NCBI RefSeq assembly: GCF_000173655.1
Contig: NZ_ABZU01000001.1
Coordinates: 96,231 to 160,230, forward strand
DNA: 64,000 nt
Reading direction: 5' to 3'
Source: Corynebacterium amycolatum SK46
GTDB taxonomy: Bacteria; Actinomycetota; Actinomycetes; Mycobacteriales; Mycobacteriaceae
Below the pieces are notes generated by a model. The model worked only from the letters and a program-made list of their open reading frames with translations, had not been told where the DNA came from and did no database searches. Positions within the stretch are counted from its first letter, which is position 1, and the number at the start of each line of letters is the position of its first letter. A program made the translations under genes and the position numbers. Positions 57,050-64,000 of the stretch are shown one piece after another.

Positions 57050-58663
57050 CTACTTCTTGCCCTGCCCGAAGTCGAGATTGTTGAGGTCAAAGTCCTCCAT
57101 GCCTTCTGGCAGCTGGTTACCCATCTGCTTCTGCAGCTTCTGCAGTTCAGCCATGCTAGGCATCCCCGGCATGCCCTGCATACCCGGCATTCCAGGCATA
57201 CCAGGCATTCCGCCACCGCGCATTGCCTTCGGCGGCGTTGGACCACGGTTAGCGCCCTTGCGCTTATTCTTGCCCTTCCCCTTTCGACCACGCTTGGCCT
57301 TGCGGTTCGATGGGCGACCGCCGCCCATACCAAATCGGCCGGCCATCTGCGCCATCATCTTCCGCGCCTCATTGAAGCGTTCGATGAGCTGGTTAACCTC
57401 CGAAACGGACACACCGGAACCGTTGGCGATACGACGACGTCGTGAAGCGTTCAGAATCTTCGGATTCTCGCGCTCTTCCGGAGTCATACCGCGGATAATC
57501 GCCTCGATGCGGTCGAGCTGCTTTTCATCGACCATTTCCGCGGCCTTGGACATTTCCGCGCCGCCGGGGAGCATCTTGAGGATGTTGCCGATTGGGCCCA
57601 TCTTGCGGACCATCATCATCTGCTCGAGGAAGTCCTCGAGAGTCAGTTCGCCGGAACCAATCTTCTGGGCGGACTTGGCAGCCTGCTCATGATCGATTTC
57701 CTTGGAAGCGACCTCAACCAACGTCTTCAGGTCACCCATGCCCAGGATGCGGCTGGCCATGCGGTCCGGATGGAAGACGTCAAAGTCCTCCAACTTCTCG
57801 CCCGTGGAGGCGAACAGAATCGGCTTACCGGTAACCTCACGGATAGACAGTGCAGCGCCACCGCGCGCATCGCCATCGAGCTTGGTCAGTACAACACCGG
57901 TGAAGTCAACGCCGTCTCGGAAGGCCTTGGCGGTCTCTACCGCGTCCTGACCAATCATGGAGTCGATGACAAACAGAACTTCATGCGGGTTGATGGCATC
58001 GCGAATGTCGCGGGCCTGCTTCATCAGAACCTCATCGATACCCAGGCGACCTGCGGTATCGATAATCACCACATCGTGGCGATGCTGGCGAGCATAAGCG
58101 AGGCCACGGAACGCGGCGTCAACTGGGTTGTCCTCGCTGGTGCCCATTTCATGGGTGGAATCGAGGCTGGTGCCCGGGAACGGCGCGAAGCACGGCACAC
58201 CTGCACGCTCAGCCACGATTTCCAGCTGCTGCACCGCACCTGGGCGCTGCAGGTCACAGGCGACGAGAACTGGGGTGTGCCCCTGATCCGTGAGGTACCT
58301 GGCCAATTTACCGGCCAAAGTGGTCTTACCAGCACCCTGCAGACCGGCCAGCATGATAACCGTTGGCGGCTGCTTCGACAGATTGAGACGTCGAGTCTCG
58401 CCACCGAGGATGTTGATCAGTTCCTCATTGACGACCTCAATGATCTGATTGGCCGGGTTGACCGTCTGGCTGCCAATAATTTCGTTAGCGCGTTCCTTGA
58501 TGCGCTTGATGAAGGTACGGACAACCTCGAGGGAGACATCGGCTTCCAGAAGAGCCAGCCGGATCTCGCGGGCAGTGGCGTTAATATCCGCCTCAGTCAG
58601 GCGGCCCTTCCCGCCCAGCCCCCGCAGGGCACCCGTCAAACGATCGGAAAGAGACTCAAACAA
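57050..58663 (-). CDS. ffh: Signal recognition particle protein Ffh
   Basis: 537 aa from a TTG at 58661-58663, with GGGGAG 8 nt upstream; matches the family start (xFESLSDRLTGALRGL). N domain, then G domain: AGLQGAGKTTLAGKLA, DLQRPGAV, DTAGRLGID, TKLDGDARGG. Methionine-rich M domain binds SRP RNA and signal sequences. It ends with a run of Gly-Met-Pro repeats (about 57155-57215) and a Gln/Leu-rich tail, longer than usual. Delivers nascent membrane proteins to FtsY. Confidence 0.96.
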   Translation of the reverse strand: MFESLSDRLTGALRGLGGKGRLTEADINATAREIRLALLEADVSLEVVRTFIKRIKERANEIIGSQTVNPANQIIEVVNEELINILGGETRRLNLSKQPPTVIMLAGLQGAGKTTLAGKLARYLTDQGHTPVLVACDLQRPGAVQQLEIVAERAGVPCFAPFPGTSLDSTHEMGTSEDNPVDAAFRGLAYARQHRHDVVIIDTAGRLGIDEVLMKQARDIRDAINPHEVLFVIDSMIGQDAVETAKAFRDGVDFTGVVLTKLDGDARGGAALSIREVTGKPILFASTGEKLEDFDVFHPDRMASRILGMGDLKTLVEVASKEIDHEQAAKSAQKIGSGELTLEDFLEQMMMVRKMGPIGNILKMLPGGAEMSKAAEMVDEKQLDRIEAIIRGMTPEERENPKILNASRRRRIANGSGVSVSEVNQLIERFNEARKMMAQMAGRFGMGGGRPSNRKAKRGRKGKGKNKRKGANRGPTPPKAMRGGGMPGMPGMPGMQGMPGMPSMAELQKLQKQMGNQLPEGMEDFDLNNLDFGQGKK

Positions 58664-59271
58664 GTTTCCAGCTCCCCTTTTGCCTTGTCTTTTCTTAACT
58701 GTTCTACCGTACCCGCTGGACACTCCGTTTGGCACATATCTACAGCTTCGCCTATCGACAACAATTGCAGCCCATCCACCCTAAACACCCCGATTCAGGT
58801 GTAACCAATAGGAAGTAGAAAACAGCAATAGGATGACGCTCTTTTGCCCTCGGGAACGTTAAATTACTATTCGTTATTTTAACGTGACACTTAGACACCC
58901 CCTCCAGACAGGGTTGATCTACTGCATAAAGAACGTTTGTCCAACCTAACGACCGCCGCTTAGATAACAGCTAAATAACGTCAGTAGTTGACCTTCACCA
59001 AGGGTGCCCTTAGCGAGAACCTCCCCCGAGTCGACAGTGGCGAGTCCTATAAACACTCCAACCACAACGGGTGTACACACTCAGCGTTGTAAATATAAGT
59101 TCCCACTTTCCCTTACTGGGGTTTGGACGAGTCAACAATTTTGCTTTACCCCCTCCCCAAACTCTTACCGCCAAAGATTTTAATTAGTTATTAGAATCAA
59201 ATGAGTGAACAGTGTTCCCCCTTGAGCCCATTGATTGCAGGGCTTTCCTATTGACATTGTGAGGTTTCCCA
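58664..59271. other. Long AT-rich region upstream of the surface protein
   Basis: About 600 bp, more AT-rich than the rest of the window and without a credible gene. An 8-bp inverted repeat ACGTTAAA / TTTAACGT with 14-nt loop lies at 58856-58885 and could be an operator or hairpin. The surface protein ATG (59272) has GTGAGG 7 nt upstream. The length suggests a long leader or complex control. Confidence 0.5.
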
Positions 59272-60057
59272 ATGAAGAAGCTCTCTTCGACCATGGTGGC
59301 CGCTGCCGCTTCAGCCGGCATGCTCATCGGCGTTGGCACCGCCACCGCACAGATTCCTGACCCCGCCCCGTCGGAATGCCCCGCCGGTCAACATTTTGAA
59401 AGTGTTGACGGTACTTTCCAGTGTGTAGATGACGCGGCAAACCCGGATCCAGGAGGTTCATCGAACGATGGCATTCCACCGGGCGTTGAGGATACCCAGA
59501 CCTGTCCCGACGGTTCCCCGCGTGATATGAGCAAGATCGACCCGGCAACCGGAGCTTACGGTGCTTGTGGCACTTCAGATGATTCCGGCCCAACTCCGGA
59601 GCCTGATGAAGATGCCCCAGAGAATGACGGAATTCCGCCGGGAGTCGATGACACCGCAACGTGCCCCGACGGTTCCCCGCGTGATATGAGCAAGATCGAC
59701 CCGGCAACCGGAGTCTACGGCTACTGTCCAACTTCCGACGACGAAACTCCGGGCGACGATGAGAACCCAGGCGACGATGAGAATCCAGGCGATGACGCAC
59801 CGGGTGATGATGAAAACCCAGGTGACGAACAGCCCGGGGACGACGAGAACCCTGGGGAGGACGAGAATCCTGGGGAGGAAAATCCAGGCGACAAGCCCGA
59901 CGCCCCTAAGAATGACGGTAAGAAAACCGGGACCAAAAACACTGGTCTAGCAGTCACTGGTGTTCAGGCGACTGCCCTCGGCGGTGCCGCTCTCGCACTC
60001 CTGGTCGGTGGCGTGGCAGCTACCCGCCTCGCACGCAAGAATTCTAAGGATTCCTAG
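59272..60057 (+). CDS. Secreted cell-wall-anchored repeat protein (LAVTG sorting signal)
   Basis: 261 aa. Signal peptide with probable cleavage after ATA at residue 27. Then two 40-residue repeats, residues 65-104 and 118-157, starting NDGIPPGV, containing TCPDGSPRDMSKIDPATG and ending in a second Cys. An acidic Pro-Gly-Asp-Glu stalk (residues 160-208) follows, then a sortase-type tail: LAVTG at 226-230, a hydrophobic helix and basic RLARKNSK. Not assigned to a named family. Likely anchored by sortase to peptidoglycan as an adhesin or spacer. Flanked by ffh and ftsY. Confidence 0.85.
   Translation: MKKLSSTMVAAAASAGMLIGVGTATAQIPDPAPSECPAGQHFESVDGTFQCVDDAANPDPGGSSNDGIPPGVEDTQTCPDGSPRDMSKIDPATGAYGACGTSDDSGPTPEPDEDAPENDGIPPGVDDTATCPDGSPRDMSKIDPATGVYGYCPTSDDETPGDDENPGDDENPGDDAPGDDENPGDEQPGDDENPGEDENPGEENPGDKPDAPKNDGKKTGTKNTGLAVTGVQATALGGAALALLVGGVAATRLARKNSKDS
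59464..59742 (+). repeat. Two 120-bp coding repeats in the surface protein
   Basis: 59464-59583 and 59623-59742 encode the two 40-residue units. The central segment (PDGSPRDMSKIDPATG) is identical at the nucleotide level, suggesting recent duplication or gene conversion. Confidence 0.85.
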
Positions 60058-60093
60058 CGCAACTCTCCGCTAGATTCCTAGCACCTCAACAGT

Positions 60094-60158
60094 AAAGGCC
60101 TCGGAGCCCCGCGTATCCTCTACAGAAATCTACGCGGTGGCTCCGAGACCTTTATTAT
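60094..60158 (+). terminator. Terminator of the surface protein gene
   Basis: TCGGAGCC (60101-60108) pairs with GGCTCCGA (60139-60146) and CGCGTA (60110-60115) with TACGCG (60131-60136), with AAAGG/CCTTT outer arms, then TTTATTATTTT. Past the surface gene stop by about 40 bp. Confidence 0.85.
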
Positions 60159-60193
60159 TTTGCCGGGGACGACGGCCGACGCTGTACTCACCG

Positions 60194-60219
60194 ATCGATG
60201 GAAAATTCACTCATCGATG
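60194..60219. repeat. Isolated copy of the ATCGATG / TTCACTCATCGATG element
   Basis: ATCGATGG at 60194-60201 and TTCACTCATCGATG at 60206-60219, between the surface protein terminator and the ftsY stop. The 14-mer matches 633-646 and the complement of 771-784 exactly; against the latter the match is 15 bp. Confidence 0.7.
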
Positions 60220-60226
60220 TTAGTTA

Positions 60227-61774
60227 CTATTTGCGGCCGCCGAGCAGTGCGTCTACGAAGCTCTCTGGCTCAAACGGCGCCAGGTGGTCAGCACCTTCAC
60301 CAAGGCCAACCAACTTCACCGGCACACCGAGCTCGTTTTGCACTTGGAATACAATGCCGCCCTTCGCGGTACCGTCCAGCTTGGTCAGAGCAACGCCGGT
60401 AATGTCAACGACATCCCGGAAAGTACGAGCTTGCAGTAGACCATTTTGGCCAACCGTCGCGTCCAAAACCAGGATGACTTCGTCAACCTGAGCCTTCTTC
60501 TCCACCACGCGCTTAATCTTGTCCAGTTGGTCCATCAGACCGACCTTGGTGTGCAGGCGGCCGGCGGTGTCGATGAGCACCACATCAGCGCCGGACTCGA
60601 TACCGTGAGCAACTGCCTCAAATGCAATAGAAGCAGGATCCGCGCCTTCGGCGCCACGAACGGTCTCCGCGCCAACGCGTCGCCCCCAGGTTTCCAGCTG
60701 GTCGGCTGCAGCAGCACGGAAGGTATCCGCTGCACCGAGAACAACACGGTGGCCACCGGCAACCAGCACACGAGCCAGCTTGCCCGTCGTCGTAGTCTTA
60801 CCCGTGCCGTTGACACCGACCACCAGAATCACTGCGGGCTTGCCCTCGTGCGGAAGTGCGCGGATGGAGCGGTCCATCTCAGGCTTGCACTCCTCAATCA
60901 ACACCTCACGCAGCAGGGCGCGCGCCTGCTCTTCCGTGCTCACCTTCTGGCTGGCAATACGCTCGCGCAGCTTATCGACGACACGCTGCGTCGCAGCCGC
61001 ACCGAGGTCAGCCATCACCAGGATGTCCTCGACCTCTTCCCACGCGTCCTCATCAAGGTCACCCGCGCCCAAGATGCCGAGCACCGACTGGCCAATTGCA
61101 TTCTGCGATCGTGACAGACGACCGCGCAGGCGACCCAGACGCCCCTCAGCTGGGTCGATGGAGTCAATCTGTTGTTCCGGCTCTGGCTCTGGCGTCGGCT
61201 CCGGCGCAACTTCCGGCTCTGGCTCTGGCGTCGGTTCAGGCGCAGGAACTACCTCTACCTCAGGCTCCGCTTCGAGCTCTGGCTCTGGTTGTGGTTCCGA
61301 CTCGGGCTCTGATTCCTCTTCCCCGGTCGTAGGTAATTCCCCGGTCGTAGGCAAATCGATCGGGATTTCCCGCATAACGCGGTCATAATCCCCCTCCATT
61401 TCGGTGGGATTATCCGGAATTACCAGTCGACCTTCTGGTTTCAACAGTGAGCCGTCTGACTGATTGGCAGGTTTGTCAGCCTGCTTTTCTTCCGGCTCCG
61501 GGGCCTGCTTTTCAACCGGCTTTTCCACCGGTTTCGGCATCGGTTTTTCAACCGGCTGCTTCTCACGGGTATCAGTCCCACCACCGGCCGGAGCGAAGTT
61601 AAAACCACTAGTGGCCTGGTAATTTCCAGACTTCTCCTGCTGGGTGAGTTCCTTAGTATCTTCCTTCGCAAAGGAAATGCGCTGGTTCTTCCTGCGGACA
61701 TAGCCCACAACAAAAAGCAGCGCGATAATAACGACAATCGCGACGACAAGGAGTATCCACTGAGTTGGAGTCAT
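60227..61774 (-). CDS. ftsY: Signal recognition particle receptor FtsY
   Basis: 515 aa from the ATG at 61772-61774. An N-terminal membrane helix (WILLVVAIVVIIALLFVVGYV in part), an acidic, Pro-Glu repeat linker of about 150 residues (EPEPEPE-type), then N and G domains: GVNGTGKTTTTGKLA, DTFRAAAADQLETWG, DTAGRLHTK, TKLDGTAKGG. Receives SRP-ribosome complexes. Follows smc by about 50 bp, the usual smc-ftsY order. Confidence 0.96.
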   Translation of the reverse strand: MTPTQWILLVVAIVVIIALLFVVGYVRRKNQRISFAKEDTKELTQQEKSGNYQATSGFNFAPAGGGTDTREKQPVEKPMPKPVEKPVEKQAPEPEEKQADKPANQSDGSLLKPEGRLVIPDNPTEMEGDYDRVMREIPIDLPTTGELPTTGEEESEPESEPQPEPELEAEPEVEVVPAPEPTPEPEPEVAPEPTPEPEPEQQIDSIDPAEGRLGRLRGRLSRSQNAIGQSVLGILGAGDLDEDAWEEVEDILVMADLGAAATQRVVDKLRERIASQKVSTEEQARALLREVLIEECKPEMDRSIRALPHEGKPAVILVVGVNGTGKTTTTGKLARVLVAGGHRVVLGAADTFRAAAADQLETWGRRVGAETVRGAEGADPASIAFEAVAHGIESGADVVLIDTAGRLHTKVGLMDQLDKIKRVVEKKAQVDEVILVLDATVGQNGLLQARTFRDVVDITGVALTKLDGTAKGGIVFQVQNELGVPVKLVGLGEGADHLAPFEPESFVDALLGGRK

Positions 61775-61821
61775 AACTCTCATTATGCAGTATCAACGAC
61801 TCTTCCTCACTTACTCCGTGC

Positions 61822-64000
61822 TTACTCCGCTCCTGACGACGGAGTTGCGGATGCCGGTGACATTCGCTGCGAGATTACTCGAGTCACACCATCACCTCGC
61901 ATGGTCACGCCGTAGAGCACATTCGCAACGTCCATTGTTGGCTTCTGGTGCGTAACGACAATCAGCTGACTGGTCGCGCGGAGTTCCTCGAGCAGCGCAA
62001 TAAGGCGACGCAGGTTAACGTCGTCAAGCGCGGCTTCCACCTCGTCGAGTACGTAGAAGGGACTTGGGCGCGCGCGGAAAATAGCGACGAGCATTGCCAG
62101 CGCCGTCAGCGACTTCTCGCCGCCGGATAGCAACGACAGCCGCTTGACCTTTTTGCCCGGTGGGCGGGCTTCAACCTCGATACCTGTCGTGAGCAGGTCG
62201 TCCGGCTCAGTGAGAACCAGTCGTCCGTCGCCACCTGGGAAAAGCGTTTGAAAGACCGCGGGGAATTCTGCCTCGACGTCCTTCCACGCGTCTGTGAAGA
62301 GCTGCAGAATCGTGGCATCGACTTCCTCGACAACATCGGTGAGGTCCTGGCGGGCCTTGAGGACATCGTCGAGCTGCGTGGATAGGAAAGAGTAGCGCTC
62401 CTCCATCGCCTTATACTCCTCCAGCGCCAACGGGTTGACGCGGCCGAGCACACGCAGATCCTTCTCCGCCTGTTTGAGCTGCTTCGTCACGGCTGCGCGG
62501 TCGAAGTTCTCATCAGGAGCAAAGTCCGCGAGCAGGTCATCGACAGACAGCCCCAACTGGTCGACGATGCGCTCTGCAGCCTCGGTCACGCGAACCTGCG
62601 CCTGCGCACGGGCGATGTCTCCCTGGTGCGCGGAATCCGTTAGCTGTGCCAGCTCACGTTGCGCCGTATTCGCCTCCGTCCGGGCCGCCGATAGTGCCTG
62701 CGACACCGTCTTCTTCTGCGCCTCGGCATCGTCGCGATCGGCCTCTGCCCGCGCCAACGACACGTTGACCTTCGCGTGCAAGTCCTCAGCCAGCTCCGCG
62801 ACAACTTCTGCCAATTCGCGCTGGGCAACCTTCGCCATTTGCGCCTGCTCATGGCGGGCCTTCGCTACGCGCTCCGACGCAGCCTGGCGACGGAGCCGCT
62901 CGGCCTTACCTCGTACACTCGACAGACGCTCCTCTGCCGTGCGCAGCGACAGACGCGCCTCTGTCTCCATGGCGCGCACCGCCGTCAGCGCCTCCGAGGC
63001 ACGGTCACGTTCGCTTGTCGACGGTTCCCCCTCCTCGGGGTCACGGTCAACGCGAGCCAAGCGGTCTGCGACCTCAGCCAACTCCTTCTGGAGCTTCGTT
63101 ACTCGGTCCGCGGCTTCGGCACCGCGCTGCTCAGCGCGTTCGGCATCATGCACCACGCCGGACAGCTGCGCTGTGGCCCGAGTTCGGGCATCCGTGAGGA
63201 CCTTCATACGACTCTGATGCTCACGCAACGCAGCACGGGCGGCCGCCGCGTCAGTGCGGCGGTCCTCTTCTTCGGCCTGTGCACCGGAGAGCACACCACC
63301 GAGGTCACTCAAACGCACCTGTGCTTCTGCTAGTTCTTCGCGAGTCTTAGCAATGTCGGCGGCGATTTCCACACCTGATGCAGTGCCACCAGCACCGCCA
63401 GCTACCCAACCGGAGCCACGCAGCACACCATCGCGGTCAACAACGCGCAGTCGAGTATCCTGCGACACCAGCTCACGGGCAACGTGTTCGTCGTCGCAGG
63501 CCACGACATCAACGAGCAGAGAGGTCAACGAACCCGAAAGCCCCGCGGGCACCGTCACATGATCGAGCAGCCAGGATGCCTGTGCGGGCAGAGTGATGTC
63601 CAAGCGCCAGGAGTCGGATGCATCCGCAGAATTGATAACGACGGCACTACCCTTGCCCGCGGCCACCAGCTCGTCGATAAGCGAATCTCCACTGCCCTCG
63701 CTGACCAGTGCCTCGGCGGCCGCGCCGAGGGCGGCAGTGAGCGCTTTTTCCCAGCCAGCGTCGACATCGATGACTTCAGAGAGAACACCGAGCTCGTGCT
63801 TTTCACGTAGCCACGCGGTGCCGTCGTTGGCAGCGGCGGTGCGGGCGGTCTCCAGTGCTTCGATGCGGGCGGACAAACCTGAGACACTGCGCTCGAGGTC
63901 GCGCTCGTCAGAGCGGAGTTCTTTCAACCGTGTAGAGGCCAGCTCTGCTTCTCGGTTGGCCTGTTCATAAGCGCTCTGCAGCTCGGGACCTTCGAATTCG
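61822..64000 (-). CDS. smc: Chromosome segregation protein SMC, C-terminal part
   Basis: 726 codons seen; the gene runs off the right edge. Condensin ATPase. From the window edge: coiled coil (YEQANREAELASTRLKEL), the hinge (ELGVLSEVIDVDAGWEKALTAALG in part), the return coiled coil, and the head half with LSLLSGGEKSLTALAMLVAI (signature) and SPFYVLDEVEAALDDVN (Walker B), then QLIVVTHQKPTMDVAN. The N-terminal Walker A is outside. Followed by ftsY. Confidence 0.96.
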   Translation of the reverse strand, partial: EFEGPELQSAYEQANREAELASTRLKELRSDERDLERSVSGLSARIEALETARTAAANDGTAWLREKHELGVLSEVIDVDAGWEKALTAALGAAAEALVSEGSGDSLIDELVAAGKGSAVVINSADASDSWRLDITLPAQASWLLDHVTVPAGLSGSLTSLLVDVVACDDEHVARELVSQDTRLRVVDRDGVLRGSGWVAGGAGGTASGVEIAADIAKTREELAEAQVRLSDLGGVLSGAQAEEEDRRTDAAAARAALREHQSRMKVLTDARTRATAQLSGVVHDAERAEQRGAEAADRVTKLQKELAEVADRLARVDRDPEEGEPSTSERDRASEALTAVRAMETEARLSLRTAEERLSSVRGKAERLRRQAASERVAKARHEQAQMAKVAQRELAEVVAELAEDLHAKVNVSLARAEADRDDAEAQKKTVSQALSAARTEANTAQRELAQLTDSAHQGDIARAQAQVRVTEAAERIVDQLGLSVDDLLADFAPDENFDRAAVTKQLKQAEKDLRVLGRVNPLALEEYKAMEERYSFLSTQLDDVLKARQDLTDVVEEVDATILQLFTDAWKDVEAEFPAVFQTLFPGGDGRLVLTEPDDLLTTGIEVEARPPGKKVKRLSLLSGGEKSLTALAMLVAIFRARPSPFYVLDEVEAALDDVNLRRLIALLEELRATSQLIVVTHQKPTMDVANVLYGVTMRGDGVTRVISQRMSPASATPSSGAE

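Overview
The window looks like a core-genome segment of a Corynebacterium or a close relative. The evidence is the mycothione reductase, the actinobacterial translation, pyrH and secretion gene order, the GTG and TTG starts, several start codons that look leaderless, DUF2469, DUF2631, a DUF222-HNH protein and a TrmD with a corynebacterial-type insertion. Base composition is moderately GC-rich. The species cannot be fixed from this sequence. The gene order follows the block that runs from gpsI to smc in Mycobacterium tuberculosis and Corynebacterium glutamicum. Almost all genes lie on the minus strand, so the map below reads opposite to transcription.

Left third (1-23.8 kb): the start of pnp, then rpsO, ribF and divergent truB, the PptT-type phosphopantetheinyl transferase with a MATE exporter, a DHH phosphoesterase and rbfA. 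An orphan gene follows, then infB, ylxR, nusA and rimP, a Tat/lipoprotein of the DUF4439 type, proS, yaaA, and a corrinoid operon (a ChlI/ChlD-type chelatase gene in two frames, cobO, cobB, a CysG-like methyltransferase, a small membrane protein) downstream of mqo. Middle (23.8-46 kb): an alpha/beta hydrolase, mtr, cobQ, map, a lipoprotein PBP, the site-2 protease rip1, a DUF2631 protein, rlmN, a LapA-like protein, cdsA, frr, pyrH, tsf, rpsB, an M23 peptidase, xerC, dprA, a ComM-type ATPase, yraN, a DUF2469 gene, rnhB, lepB and rplS. Right (46-64 kb): a DUF222-HNH protein, a DUF1648 membrane protein, tex, a DUF1877 protein, a PAP2 phosphatase, trmD, rimM, rpsP, a large acyltransferase-SGNH protein, ffh, a cell-wall-anchored repeat protein, ftsY and the 3' part of smc.

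The genes serve translation (IF2, EF-Ts, S2, S15, S16, L19, ProRS, ribosome assembly and rRNA/tRNA modification), SRP and signal-peptidase secretion, chromosome maintenance (SMC, XerC, DprA), cofactor synthesis (flavin, B12, phosphopantetheine, mycothiol redox) and envelope biology (CdsA, PBP, Rip1, M23, acyltransferase, surface protein). Ten intrinsic terminators could be identified by base pairing. No tRNA, rRNA, CRISPR array, insertion sequence or prophage was seen.

I found no multi-gene system that is clearly new. The non-routine signals are: a 21-bp-period repeat array between rpsO and pnp, with a 14-bp core that recurs 59 kb away beside ftsY; a chlI/chlD gene that needs a +1 frameshift in a run of C; a candidate iron-box-controlled small RNA between dprA and xerC; a sortase-type surface protein where glnD-glnK-amtB usually sits; rip1 without its usual partners dxr and ispG; and an orphan gene inserted behind the infB terminator.
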